Assembly: GCA_947258785.1 (NCBI GenBank)
Contig: CAMYJT010000012.1
Span: forward strand, 20,915-84,914
DNA length: 64,000 nt
Origin: an uncultured Gammaproteobacteria bacterium
Lineage (GTDB): Bacteria > Pseudomonadota > Gammaproteobacteria > Arenicellales > JAANXG01
Direction: 5' to 3'
Positions 8,713-17,772 of this stretch are shown here, piece by piece. Below the pieces are notes generated by a model, which saw only the letters and a program-made list of their open reading frames with translations, ran no database searches and had not been told where the DNA came from. The stretch's first letter is position 1. Every line of letters starts with the position of its first letter. Both the position numbers and the translations under genes were made by a program.

Positions 8713-9189
8713 ATGCCTTCCAACAGCGATTTAAAAAAGGCGGGGCTGAAGACCACCTTGCCCCGCCTCAAGATATTGCGCATCCTGGAAAATTCCAGCG
8801 TACGGCATATGACGGCGGAGGATGTATACAAGACCCTGTTGGACTCCGGCGAAGAAATCGGACTGGCTACGGTGTACCGGGTGTTGACCCAGTTCGAGAC
8901 CGCAAGGTTAGTAATTCGTCACAATTTCGAAGGTGGCCGGTCGGTGTTTGAGCTCAATGACGAGGGGCACCATGACCATATTGTTTGTTCCGAATGTGGA
9001 GAAGTCTTCGAGTTCTGTGACCGCACGATCGAGGAGCGCCAGCGCTGGGTCTCCGATCAGGCCGGTTTTGTGTTGGATGGACACTCGTTATATCTGTACG
9101 GCGCCTGCGAAGGCATGCGCAAGAGCGGTAAATGCTCCATCAACAAGCGGAAACTGCCGACGATACTCAGTAAAGCAGGGCGCGACTAA
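8713..9189 (+). CDS. fur: Ferric uptake regulator Fur
   Basis: A 158-aa metal-dependent repressor. An N-terminal winged helix (EEIGLATVYRVLTQFE, the recognition helix, about residues 47-62) is followed by the dimerisation/metal domain with HHDH at 86-89 and the zinc-site pair CSEC (C92, C95). The HHDH motif and helix sequence point to Fur itself rather than Zur or PerR. The frame opens upstream at 8653, but the ATG at 8713 gives the standard Fur N-terminus. The neighbouring fbpAB genes and the Fur-box-like sites fit an iron-homeostasis locus. Confidence 0.95.
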   Translation: MPSNSDLKKAGLKTTLPRLKILRILENSSVRHMTAEDVYKTLLDSGEEIGLATVYRVLTQFETARLVIRHNFEGGRSVFELNDEGHHDHIVCSECGEVFEFCDRTIEERQRWVSDQAGFVLDGHSLYLYGACEGMRKSGKCSINKRKLPTILSKAGRD

Positions 9190-9547
9190 CCCGCGTATTG
9201 CACCAAGGATCCCGGATGCTGGCGAAGGGATCGATTGGTAAGGCCGCCGCGCGGGAACGCAATGCATAGCCGGAGCGCGATGGATTGCATGAAGCGCAAG
9301 TCCAGGCGCTCGAGACCGAGCCAGCGCCGGGATAGTGCCGCCCTTACTTGTTGCCGGGAGACCTGGCAGGTCGAACGGTGTCGGTTCCGGGACTAAACGC
9401 TGTGGATATCTCCACCTGTGTAGCCTAAATTAAGGGCCGGGATAGGCGATTGCAGAAGCACAAACTGTACGAATCACCTAAGACCGAATCATTGAACATA
9501 ATCATGTTGATACACCATTATTTCGCCGCCTTGGTGCAATATGCAGG
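9190..9547. other. Intergenic region between convergent fur and fbpB
   Basis: A 358-nt stretch without a convincing gene. It contains a small perfect hairpin GTGGA-TATC-TCCAC (9403-9416) and, at 9523-9546, a 24-bp sequence that recurs with two mismatches at 57068-57091. No T-rich terminator hairpin was found. Short frames here lack homology-like features. Confidence 0.6.
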
Positions 9548-11272
9548 CTAGCGTGGACTGCGCCGGCGGTTGCCCGGAGTTGATCCGACGACGGTCATCG
9601 TCCGGCTGCGGGCGATTGCCCGGCTCAATAGAATTACCGGCACTAGGCCCGCCACAACAATGGTGATGGCTGGGATGGCCGAATCGGCCAGCCGCTCGTC
9701 GGAGGCCAGCTCAAAGGCGCGCACTGCCAGCGTGTTGAAGTTAAAAGGCCGCAGGACCAAGGTGGCGGGCAGTTCCTTGAGGATGTCGACGAACACAATC
9801 AGTCCTGCGGTTAATAGACTGCCGCTTATGATCGGTATGTGGACGTAACGGAGGACGCCGATCGGTCGGTAACCGAGCGATCTCGCTGCATCGTCCATGG
9901 AGTGTTTGACTTTGGCGAGGCCGGACTCAACCGCTTGCAGGGAGACGGCGAGGAATCGCACCATGTAGGCGAACACCACGGCCACCAGTGTGCCGCTGAG
10001 TACCAGTCCGGTGCTGATGCCGAAGTGTTGGCGGAACCAGTAATCGACAGTGTTATCGATCCAAGCCAGTGGCAGCATGACGCCCACCGCGATTACCGTC
10101 CCGGGTATGGCGTAACCCAGGCCGGCCGTGCGCGCCGCGGCTAATATAGCTCTGTTAGGTGTCAGGCGTTTTCCATACGCGATGAACAAAGCCACTGCTA
10201 CGGCCAGCAGTGCGGAACCACCGGCCAAACCAATGCTGTTGCGCAACAGCCGGTAAAAGTCGGGGTTCAACATTTCATCTGCCGTGTAATATGCCCAGTA
10301 GACCAGCTGACCGGTGGGTAGAATGAAACCGAGCATCAGCGGCAGGGCGCAGGCGGCAATCGCCGCGAGCGCCGCCCAACCGCTCAGCTCCTGCACCTGC
10401 AAGGGCTGAGAACGGCTGCCGACATGGTGATATTGAGCACGCTTGCGCGACCAGCGCTCGAGCACCATGAGCACGAAAACAAACGCCAGTAGAACGGACG
10501 AAAGCTGTGCCGCCGCTGCACTGTCGCCAAAGCCGAACCAAGTGCGAAAGATCCCGATGGTAAAGGTGTCGACACCGAAATACTGCACCGTCCCGTAGTC
10601 CGCCAGAGTCTCCATCAACGCCAGGGACAGGCCGGCGATGATCGCAGGGCGTGCCACCGGCAGCGTCACGCGGCGGAAGCTCTGCCAGGGGCTGCACCCA
10701 AGCAGCCGGCTGGCGTCTGCGATCGATATCGACTGCTCTAGAAAAGCGGCGCGCGACAACAGATATACATAGGGATACAGTACGAAGGACAGCATCGCCA
10801 TGGCCCCGTACAGCGACCGGATCTCGGGAAACCAGTAATCGCCGGCAGTCCAACCGAACCAGTCCCGCAGCTGCGATTGGAGCGGGCCGGCGTAATCCAG
10901 CATCCCGGTGTAAGTGTAGGCGGTAATGTAAGCGGGCATGGACAGGGGTAACAGCAAGGCCCAGATCAGCATGTCGCGTCCCGGAAACTGATACTGGGTG
11001 GTCAGCCACGCCGAACCAACGCCCAGCAGCAAGGTACCGACCCCCACGCCCATCATCAGCAGCACGGAGTTGACTACGTAATCCGCCAGCACCGTCTCCA
11101 CGAGATGCCGCCACACCTCGCCCGCCGGTTGCAGGACGAAGCTCAACACAATCACGATTGGCATCGCCAGAACCGCGGCGACGGCGACGACGCCGACACT
11201 CCATCCGTGCTGGTGCCACCAAGAAGGTGCCGATAGCGCGCTGCGGGCGAAGGAGTCGGACCGCGTGGTCAT
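9548..11272 (-). CDS. fbpB: Iron(III) ABC transporter permease FbpB
   Basis: A 574-aa inner-membrane permease with about 12 transmembrane segments in two homologous halves, each carrying a BPD_transp_1 domain. The EAA-type loops are visible (ADASRLLGCSPWQSFRRVTLP in the first half, MDDAARSLGYRPIGVLRYVH in the second). This two-in-one layout is characteristic of FbpB/SfuB/HitB ferric-iron permeases. It lies 7 nt downstream of the fbpA gene on the same strand. The ATPase partner (fbpC) is not in the window, so it must be supplied from elsewhere. Confidence 0.92.
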   Translation of the reverse strand: MTTRSDSFARSALSAPSWWHQHGWSVGVVAVAAVLAMPIVIVLSFVLQPAGEVWRHLVETVLADYVVNSVLLMMGVGVGTLLLGVGSAWLTTQYQFPGRDMLIWALLLPLSMPAYITAYTYTGMLDYAGPLQSQLRDWFGWTAGDYWFPEIRSLYGAMAMLSFVLYPYVYLLSRAAFLEQSISIADASRLLGCSPWQSFRRVTLPVARPAIIAGLSLALMETLADYGTVQYFGVDTFTIGIFRTWFGFGDSAAAAQLSSVLLAFVFVLMVLERWSRKRAQYHHVGSRSQPLQVQELSGWAALAAIAACALPLMLGFILPTGQLVYWAYYTADEMLNPDFYRLLRNSIGLAGGSALLAVAVALFIAYGKRLTPNRAILAAARTAGLGYAIPGTVIAVGVMLPLAWIDNTVDYWFRQHFGISTGLVLSGTLVAVVFAYMVRFLAVSLQAVESGLAKVKHSMDDAARSLGYRPIGVLRYVHIPIISGSLLTAGLIVFVDILKELPATLVLRPFNFNTLAVRAFELASDERLADSAIPAITIVVAGLVPVILLSRAIARSRTMTVVGSTPGNRRRSPR

Positions 11273-11279
11273 CCGCCGC

Positions 11280-12296
11280 TTATCTCCAACCCGCCCGGTC
11301 CATCAGCTTGACCGCCTCGGTGTTGTGTTCGCCCAACAGCGATAGATTAATGGAGTCTGCCTTGAATTCGCCCCAGGCGGTCAATGTGGGGCTGTAGTCG
11401 ACGCCGGGTTTTACCGGGTACTCGTAATTGCTCAGGGCGTAGTAGCGTTGGGCGTCATCGCTGACCAAGTACTCGAGCAATTTGATGGCTTCCTGTTTGT
11501 GAATCGCCGACTTGATCAAACCGGCGCCGCTGATGTTGACGTGGACACCTCGGCCTCGCTGATCCGGCCAGATAATACCGATCTTTTCCGCCGACTGACG
11601 TTGCTGTTCGTCTTTTTTCGAATTCAGCATTCGCGCCAGGTAGTAGGTATTGGCGATAGCGATATCGCACTGTCCCGCAGCGGCGGCGCGAATCTGATCC
11701 CGATCGCCACCGGTCGGCGGGCGCGCGAAGTTAGTAACCAGCCCGCGTACCCACTGTTCGGTTTTTGCCTGGCCGATGGAGGCGAGCATCGACGCCACCA
11801 GCGATTGGTTATAAATGTTGTTCGAGGACCGGACACAGATCCTGCCCCGCCAGGCCGGTTCGGCAAGCTGTTCATAGGTTGTCAGGCGGGCCGGATCGAC
11901 CCGGTCCTTGGCGTACATGATGGGCCGGGCACGCACCGACAATCCAATCCAGTAGTGCTCGGGATCACGATAGTTCTCGGGGACGGCCGCTTCGAGAATC
12001 GCCGAGTTCACCGGTTGCAGCAGGCCCGCGGTTTTGGCGCGATGCAGGCGCCCGGCGTCTACGGTAATCAGGACGTCGGCCGGGCTGTTCGGACCCTCGG
12101 TCTCGAGCCGCTTGAGCAAGGCGTCGGCCTTGCCTGTGACCAGGTTGACGCGGGTGCCGGTCGCGGCGCTGAATGCGTCCAACAGTGGTTTGATCAAGGC
12201 CTCTTTGCGGGCGGAATAAAGATTGACCTCGGCCGCGTGGGTCACGGAAAGACCAATCGTCGTGAAGCAGAATATGCAGGCGAACAGTATGCGCAT
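11280..12296 (-). CDS. fbpA: Periplasmic iron(III)-binding protein FbpA
   Basis: A 338-aa secreted ferric-iron-binding protein. The signal peptide covers residues 1-22 (ending THAA). The adjacent tyrosines at 218-219 (NTYYLARM) are the classical Fe3+ ligands of FbpA/FutA proteins, and VNLYSARKE after the signal is the family start. It delivers Fe3+ to the FbpB permease encoded immediately downstream. A strong Fur-box-like site lies about 81 bp upstream of the start, supporting iron repression. Confidence 0.95.
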   Translation of the reverse strand: MRILFACIFCFTTIGLSVTHAAEVNLYSARKEALIKPLLDAFSAATGTRVNLVTGKADALLKRLETEGPNSPADVLITVDAGRLHRAKTAGLLQPVNSAILEAAVPENYRDPEHYWIGLSVRARPIMYAKDRVDPARLTTYEQLAEPAWRGRICVRSSNNIYNQSLVASMLASIGQAKTEQWVRGLVTNFARPPTGGDRDQIRAAAAGQCDIAIANTYYLARMLNSKKDEQQRQSAEKIGIIWPDQRGRGVHVNISGAGLIKSAIHKQEAIKLLEYLVSDDAQRYYALSNYEYPVKPGVDYSPTLTAWGEFKADSINLSLLGEHNTEAVKLMDRAGWR

Positions 12297-12376
12297 GGCG
12301 AGAAACTCCCTAATTTTTAGAATTAAATTGTGTTGTTATGGGTCAGTGTAAGTCGGTATATATGCTAAATGATAAT

Positions 12377-12395
12377 ACAAATGATTCGCATTATC
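12377..12395. promoter_or_regulatory. Candidate Fur box upstream of fbpA
   Basis: ACAAATGATTCGCATTATC matches the 19-bp Fur consensus at 13 positions, including an intact CATTATC half. A second GATAAT half-site lies just beside it (12371-12376), giving TGATAAT...ATTATCA symmetry over a wider span, as in overlapping Fur sites. Its position upstream of fbpA and the nearby fur gene make iron-dependent repression likely. Confidence 0.65.
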
Positions 12396-12573
12396 AATAA
12401 TCCAGCCCAGCTTGGCACATTTCGCCATGCTCAGTATAGTGAGCATCCCGGTTGCAACGACCGGCAGGAAGCCCACGGCTTCCGAGCTCGGAGTGTGTCG
12501 CCACCCATCGGTGTAGCGTGAGTGGCGTCGGGAGGAGGTAACAATCAGGGGTCTGCTTGGTGGCGGTGCCACA

Positions 12574-12603
12574 GTTCGCACGGCCCTCTGACCGTGTTCG
12601 AAC
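12574..12603 (+). promoter_or_regulatory. Leader hairpin upstream of gcvT
   Basis: GTTCGCACGG pairs with CCGTG-TT-CGAAC (10 bp with a 2-nt bulge, 8-nt loop) 24 nt before the gcvT start codon. It could influence translation or attenuation of the glycine cleavage operon. It is not part of a recognisable riboswitch family. Confidence 0.4.
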
Positions 12604-12627
12604 AATCTGTAATGCACAGTCGATTCA

Positions 12628-13731
12628 GTGAATCAGAAGACCGCTCTGTTTGACATTCACCGCAAGGCGGGGGCGAAACTCGTCGAGTTCGGTGGCTGGG
12701 ACATGCCGCTCCATTACGGTTCGCAGATCCGGGAGCACCTAGCGGTGCGCCAGGACGCCGGCATGTTCGATGTTTCGCACATGAGCCGCGTGGATCTGCG
12801 GGGACCGGCTGTACGCCCATTTTTACGCCGCCTGCTGGCCAATAACGTCGACAAGCTGGTGTTGCCGGGCAAGGCGCTGTACAGCTGCATGCTCAATGAG
12901 CAAGGTGGTGTCATCGACGATCTGATTACCTATTACCTGGCCGACGATTGGTTCCGCCTGGTCATCAATGCTGCCACCCGGGACACCGATTTGGTCTGGA
13001 TGCGTGAACAGGCGGGTCGACTGGATGGCGTCGAACTTGCGCACCGCGCCGATTTGAGCATGATCGCGGTTCAAGGGCCGCAGGCGCGGGACAAGACCTT
13101 CGCCGCCCTGGGGGAGGCGGTCGAAGCGGCGGCGTCCCCGTTGCCCGCGTTCGTCGCCGTCGACGTGGACGGTTATTTCGTTGCGCGGACCGGGTACACC
13201 GGTGAGGACGGGTTCGAGATCGTCCTTGCCAATGAACGGGCACCGGCGGCCTGGGAAGCATTGCGCGAGACCGGTGTCGTGCCTTGCGGACTTGGCGCCC
13301 GGGACACCTTGCGGCTCGAGGCGGGCATGAATCTGTACGGATCGGATATGGACACAACCACGACGCCGCTGGAGTCGGCGCTGGGCTGGACGGTGGCCTG
13401 GGAGCCTGAGGACCGCGATTTCGTCGGCCGGGATGCCTTGGAACGGCAACGCGAGCATGGTTTGACGCGTAAACTTGTCGGACTGGTGCTGATGGATAAG
13501 GGAGTATTGAGAAGCCATCAAAGCGTCCACTGGCAGGGGTGCGGGGCGGGGGAAATCACCAGCGGCTCGTTCTCACCGACCCTGGGCCGCTCGATAGCCC
13601 TCGCGCGGGTTTCCGCGTCGCTGCAGATTGGCGACACGTGTCAGGTTCGCATCCGCGACAAATTGCTCAACGCTAAAGTGGTCAAGCATCCGTTCGTCCG
13701 CCGTGGTAAGAGCTGCTTAAACGAGATTTGA
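12628..13731 (+). CDS. gcvT: Glycine cleavage system T protein (aminomethyltransferase)
   Basis: A 367-aa cytosolic enzyme that takes the aminomethyl group from the lipoyl arm of H protein, releases ammonia and forms 5,10-methylene-THF. Typical sequence: ALFDIHRKAGAKLVEFGGW at the N-terminus, MFDVSHMSR, and RTGYTGEDGFEI in the folate-binding region. The start codon is GTG (12628), giving the usual N-terminus. First gene of gcvT-gcvH-gcvPA-tpx-gcvPB, whose products jointly degrade glycine to CO2, ammonia and a one-carbon unit. Confidence 0.97.
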   Translation: MNQKTALFDIHRKAGAKLVEFGGWDMPLHYGSQIREHLAVRQDAGMFDVSHMSRVDLRGPAVRPFLRRLLANNVDKLVLPGKALYSCMLNEQGGVIDDLITYYLADDWFRLVINAATRDTDLVWMREQAGRLDGVELAHRADLSMIAVQGPQARDKTFAALGEAVEAAASPLPAFVAVDVDGYFVARTGYTGEDGFEIVLANERAPAAWEALRETGVVPCGLGARDTLRLEAGMNLYGSDMDTTTTPLESALGWTVAWEPEDRDFVGRDALERQREHGLTRKLVGLVLMDKGVLRSHQSVHWQGCGAGEITSGSFSPTLGRSIALARVSASLQIGDTCQVRIRDKLLNAKVVKHPFVRRGKSCLNEI

Positions 13732-13765
13732 ACGATGTGGTGGTCCTGGACCGTAGGAGACCAAG

Positions 13766-14158
13766 ATGAGCGAAATACCTGAAGCCTTGAGATACACCAA
13801 AACCCACGAGTGGGTGCGGACAATGGATGACGGACACCTGGAGGTGGGGATTACCGACCATGCGCAAGAGATGATGGGTGATATGGTGTTCGTCGAACTC
13901 CCGGATGTGGGCGATTCGGTGGTGGCGGGCCAGGACTGCGCAGTGGTCGAGTCGGTCAAAGCGGCCTCCGATGTCTACGCCCCGATCAGCGGGGAGATCG
14001 TAGAAATCAACGACACCTTGAGAGATTCGCCGGAGTTCGTCAACCAGCACCCCTACGAAGGAGGGTGGTTGTTCCGCGTCCGTCCGACGGAAGAGTCGGA
14101 GTTGGAAAATCTTTTGAATGCGGAGGCGTACTCCGACGTCGCGGCCGCGGAAGCCTGA
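13766..14158 (+). CDS. gcvH: Glycine cleavage system H protein
   Basis: A 130-aa lipoyl carrier that shuttles the aminomethyl intermediate between the P, T and L proteins. The lipoylated lysine is K65 in [14 protein letters not shown], the conserved lipoyl loop. Length and sequence are standard. It lies 34 nt downstream of gcvT and upstream of gcvPA. The L protein (dihydrolipoyl dehydrogenase) is not encoded here and is normally shared with other complexes. Confidence 0.98.
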   Translation: MSEIPEALRYTKTHEWVRTMDDGHLEVGITDHAQEMMGDMVFVELPDVGDSVVAGQDCAVVESVKAASDVYAPISGEIVEINDTLRDSPEFVNQHPYEGGWLFRVRPTEESELENLLNAEAYSDVAAAEA

Positions 14159-14243
14159 GTTGTACGTCCGGCGCAACAGGTACCCGGCCAATCGCATCCG
14201 CATGCACTCAGCCCTCAACCCCCCCACCCCAGGGTCATAGCTC

Positions 14244-15644
14244 ATGCCATTTATTCCACACACCAAACAAGACGTCGAAGCCATGCTCGGTGCCATCGGC
14301 GTCGACTCGATCGACGACCTGTTCGACGAAGTTCCGCGATCGCTGCGTGGCTGTGAACTTACCAATGTCCCTGCAGGTATGAATGAGATGCAGGTCGGAC
14401 GATTGATGCAGGAACGGGCGGCGCAGGACGGGATTTACACCAACTTTATCGGCGGCGGCGCCTACGAGCACCACATCCCGGCGGCGGTCTGGGAGCTGAC
14501 TACCCGCGGTGAGTTTTATTCGGCGTACACTCCGTACCAGGCGGAGGCCAGCCAGGGAACCTTGCAGCTGTTGTACGAATTCCAATCCATGATTGCGGCG
14601 TTGACCGGTATGGAGGTGGCCAACGCTTCGTTGTACGACGGTGCGTCGTCGCTCGCGGAAGCGGTGCTGGCGGTGGTGCGGGCGGCCAAGAAATCGAACA
14701 GAATTCTGATGCCGCGTACGGTCAGTCCCATCTACCGGAAGGTGGTTCAAACTATCGTCAAACATCAAAATATCGAGATTATCGAAGTGCCGTTTACGGA
14801 CTCCGGCGGGCGCATCACGGTCGATAGTCTGACGCAGTGTCCGGTGGACGGCGTGGCGGCGCTGGTCGTGCCACAGCCGAACTACTTCGGCGTGCTCGAG
14901 GACGGTGACGCGCTCACCGACTGGGCCCATGAGCGTGGTCTGCGGGTGATCGGACTGGTTAATCCTACCGCGCTGGCGCTGCTCAAACCACCGGGTGATT
15001 GGGGTGCGCAGGGGGCAGATATTGCCGTCGGCGAGGGACAGCCTCTGGGGGTGCCGCTGTCATCGGGCGGTCCTTACTTTGGTTTCATGTGCGCGAAGCA
15101 GAAACTGGTGCGCCAGATGCCGGGCCGTATCGTCGGCAAGACCGTGGACGCCCGGGGGATTCCGGGTTTTACACTTACGCTGCAAGCGCGCGAACAACAC
15201 ATACGGCGTTCGAAGGCGACGTCCAACATCTGCACGAACCAGGGCTTAATGGTCACGGCGGCCACCATATACATGGCGCTCCTGGGTCCGACCGGCCTGC
15301 GCCGGGTGGCGGCGCAGTGCCATCACAACGCACGCCGTCTGCTGAACTTGTTGGGCGATGTAAGTGGCGTCGAGCGAGTGTTTGACCGTCCGTTTTTTCA
15401 CGAGGGCGTGCTCAGGCTGCCGCAGGCGGTGGCCGGGGTGTTGCGGGCGCTGGAGGCGCAAGGCATCGCCGGCGGGATCGATCTGTCTCACGATTATCCG
15501 GAGCTGGGCGATGCCGTTCTGGTGTGTGCCACCGACACACGAACCGACGCGGAAATGGACGTCTATGCCGAGCACCTGGATCGTATATTATCGAGGCGGC
15601 GCCTGGACCCGCCCTGTGCGCAAAAATTAGCCGGCAATGAATAA
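14244..15644 (+). CDS. gcvPA: Glycine dehydrogenase (decarboxylating) subunit 1
   Basis: A 466-aa alpha-type subunit of the two-subunit P protein. It begins [19 protein letters not shown] and carries the family blocks [29 protein letters not shown] and [12 protein letters not shown]. It forms the decarboxylase with gcvPB and lacks the PLP lysine, which sits on the other subunit. The split-P arrangement is common in sulfur-oxidising gammaproteobacteria, whereas E. coli has a single fused gcvP. The tpx gene separates the two halves. Confidence 0.96.
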   Translation: MPFIPHTKQDVEAMLGAIGVDSIDDLFDEVPRSLRGCELTNVPAGMNEMQVGRLMQERAAQDGIYTNFIGGGAYEHHIPAAVWELTTRGEFYSAYTPYQAEASQGTLQLLYEFQSMIAALTGMEVANASLYDGASSLAEAVLAVVRAAKKSNRILMPRTVSPIYRKVVQTIVKHQNIEIIEVPFTDSGGRITVDSLTQCPVDGVAALVVPQPNYFGVLEDGDALTDWAHERGLRVIGLVNPTALALLKPPGDWGAQGADIAVGEGQPLGVPLSSGGPYFGFMCAKQKLVRQMPGRIVGKTVDARGIPGFTLTLQAREQHIRRSKATSNICTNQGLMVTAATIYMALLGPTGLRRVAAQCHHNARRLLNLLGDVSGVERVFDRPFFHEGVLRLPQAVAGVLRALEAQGIAGGIDLSHDYPELGDAVLVCATDTRTDAEMDVYAEHLDRILSRRRLDPPCAQKLAGNE

Positions 15645-15695
15645 ACGGTCCGTCCCATTGTTTAACTCGCAACTATCACATGACTGGAGGAACTG

Positions 15696-16196
15696 ATGGC
15701 GCAAATCACCCTGCAAGGCAATCCATGCAACACCAATGGCGAGCTTCCCGCGATGGGGGCTGCCGCACCGGATTTCACGCTGGTGAATGTTGACCTCAAG
15801 GACGTATCACTGGCCGACTTCACGGGCAAGAAAAAACTGCTGAACATAGTGCCGAGCCTGGACACCCCGGTATGCGCGACGTCCACGAAACGGTTCAACG
15901 ACGACGCAAAGGGGCGCGACGACATAGTGATGTTGATTGTTTCCGCCGACCTGCCGTTTGCCATGAAACGGTTCTGTGGTGTTGAAAACACCGATGCTGT
16001 AACCGCCCTGTCCATGATGCGGTCCCGGAATTTCGCAAAAGACTATGGCGTGCTGATTCAGGACGGTCCTTTGGCCGGTATCACCGCGCGGGCCGTTGTT
16101 GTGCTCGACGCTAGCGACCGGGTTGTCTACACCGAATTGGTGCCGGAGATCGCTCAGGAGCCTGATTACGACAAAGCCTTGCAGGCGTTGGCTTAG
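15696..16196 (+). CDS. tpx: Thiol peroxidase Tpx (2-Cys peroxiredoxin)
   Basis: A 166-aa peroxiredoxin of the atypical 2-Cys Tpx class that reduces H2O2 and lipid hydroperoxides using thioredoxin. The peroxidatic cysteine is C60 ([14 protein letters not shown]) and the resolving cysteine is C94 (KRFCGVEN), equivalent to E. coli C61 and C95. A good ribosome binding site (TGGAGG) precedes the start. It is inserted between gcvPA and gcvPB, only 9 nt before the latter, so it is very likely co-expressed with glycine cleavage. Confidence 0.97.
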   Translation: MAQITLQGNPCNTNGELPAMGAAAPDFTLVNVDLKDVSLADFTGKKKLLNIVPSLDTPVCATSTKRFNDDAKGRDDIVMLIVSADLPFAMKRFCGVENTDAVTALSMMRSRNFAKDYGVLIQDGPLAGITARAVVVLDASDRVVYTELVPEIAQEPDYDKALQALA

Positions 16197-16205
16197 AAGA
16201 ACGCA

Positions 16206-17651
16206 ATGTTGATCTTTGACCAATCCGTACCAGATCGAGTCAATCCATCCCAAGCACCTGCGGTTGACGCGGACGTGTCCGACATACCGACCGCACATCT
16301 TCGGGACCAGCCGCCGCAGTTGCCCGAAGTGTCGGAACTGCAGACCGTCAGGCACTACACTCGATTGTCTCAGAAGAACTTTTCCATCGACACCCATCTG
16401 TACCCGCTGGGTTCGTGCACCATGAAGTACAATCCGCGGGCGTGCAACAAGTACGCGATGCTGCCCCAGTTTTTAATGCGGCATCCCTTGTCTGCGGTCT
16501 CCACGGGCCAGGGATTTCTAAAGTGTTTGTATGAGCTGCAGGAAATCCTCAAGGACGTCACCGGTATGGCCGGAGTTTCGCTGACACCCCTGGCCGGGGC
16601 GCAGGGCGAGTTCGCCGGCGTGGCGATGATTCGCGCCTACCACGATGCGCGCAACGACCAGCGGACCGAGATTCTGGTTCCCGATGCCGCCCACGGCACC
16701 AATCCCGCCACCGCTACGATGTGTGGATACCAAGTCAGGGAAATACCAACGGATGCCTCCGGAGATGTGGATCTGGAGGCGTTGCGGAGTTTCGTCGGTC
16801 CGCAGACCGCTGGACTCATGTTGACCAATCCTTCGACTCTGGGCGTGTTCGAACGTACGATTGAGGACATTGCCCATCTCGTTCACAGTGCCGGTGGCCT
16901 GTTGTATTTCGATGGCGCCAACCTCAATGCCATCGTCGGTAAAGTCAAGCCGGGCGACATGGGCTTCGACGTCATCCACATGAATCTGCACAAGACGTTC
17001 TCAACCCCCCATGGTGGTGGAGGCCCCGGGGCCGGGCCGGTGGGTGTCAACGACCGCTTGCTGCCCTACCTGCCAGTCCCCATCGTTGGTGAAAACAACG
17101 GTGATTACGTTTGGTTGACGGAGTACGAGCTTCCGCAATCCATTGGACGCCTGTCTGCCCACATGGGCAACGCAGGAGTGTTGCTGCGCGCATACATCTA
17201 TGCCCGCTTGTTGGGGCGGGACGGTCTCCTGCGCGTCGCCGAGTACGCCACGCTGAACGCCAATTACTTGGCCAAGCGCTTACACGACCATGGGGTCGAA
17301 TTGGCGTATCCCGATCGCCGCGCCGCCCATGAGTTCATAGTCACACTTAAAAAGCTCAAAGACGAAACCACGGTGATTGCTATGGATGTGGCCAAACGTC
17401 TGCTGGACAAGGGATATCATGCGCCAACGGTGTATTTTCCGCTGCTGGTGCCCGAGTGTTTTCTGATCGAACCCACCGAAACCGAGACCAAACATGAGTT
17501 GGATGGATTCGTGGATGCGGTGGTCGAGATATTCAAGGAGGCGCACAGCGACCCCGAGTTGGTGAAAACAGCGCCCCACACCACGCCCGTCGGGCGGCTG
17601 GACGAGGTGAAGGCAGCCCGGGAATTGGATCTCACTTGGAAGCCGGTTTAA
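16206..17651 (+). CDS. gcvPB: Glycine dehydrogenase (decarboxylating) subunit 2
   Basis: A 481-aa PLP-bearing subunit of the P protein. The PLP lysine is K263 within [29 protein letters not shown] near residue 68 is also diagnostic. It decarboxylates glycine and transfers the aminomethyl group to lipoyl-H. The N-terminal 40 residues are variable and proline-rich. It is the last gene of the glycine cleavage cluster; a small TGGCC-GCTA-GGCCA hairpin follows the stop, without a clear T run. Confidence 0.97.
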   Translation: MLIFDQSVPDRVNPSQAPAVDADVSDIPTAHLRDQPPQLPEVSELQTVRHYTRLSQKNFSIDTHLYPLGSCTMKYNPRACNKYAMLPQFLMRHPLSAVSTGQGFLKCLYELQEILKDVTGMAGVSLTPLAGAQGEFAGVAMIRAYHDARNDQRTEILVPDAAHGTNPATATMCGYQVREIPTDASGDVDLEALRSFVGPQTAGLMLTNPSTLGVFERTIEDIAHLVHSAGGLLYFDGANLNAIVGKVKPGDMGFDVIHMNLHKTFSTPHGGGGPGAGPVGVNDRLLPYLPVPIVGENNGDYVWLTEYELPQSIGRLSAHMGNAGVLLRAYIYARLLGRDGLLRVAEYATLNANYLAKRLHDHGVELAYPDRRAAHEFIVTLKKLKDETTVIAMDVAKRLLDKGYHAPTVYFPLLVPECFLIEPTETETKHELDGFVDAVVEIFKEAHSDPELVKTAPHTTPVGRLDEVKAARELDLTWKPV

Positions 17652-17772
17652 TTACACTGGCCGCTAGGCCAACCGTGCGCGTGAAAGCCTGGATCGAGTT
17701 TTCTCAAACCGGCTGACAGTGCGAATGCGATTTGTACACGATATTGATAGATTCTGACGCTCGATTCGAATT

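Larger units (their letters stand above)
12297..12627. other. Divergent control region fbpA / gcvT
   Basis: A 331-nt region containing the Fur-box candidate (12377-12395), a perfect hairpin ATGCTCA-GTATAG-TGAGCAT (12427-12446), a GTGGC-GGT-GCCAC hairpin (12560-12572) and a longer one just before gcvT. The gcvT-side leader is GC-rich and structured, but the conserved cores of the glycine riboswitch are not present. Confidence 0.6.

Noticed and set aside
9511..9546. NtrC-type binding site near the fbpB 3' end
   Set aside because: TGCACC-like half-sites occur, but the spacing is wrong for the TGCACC-N5-GGTGCA pattern.
12430..12627. Glycine riboswitch upstream of gcvT
   Set aside because: Hairpins are present, but the conserved glycine-riboswitch cores could not be found; kept as an unassigned leader.
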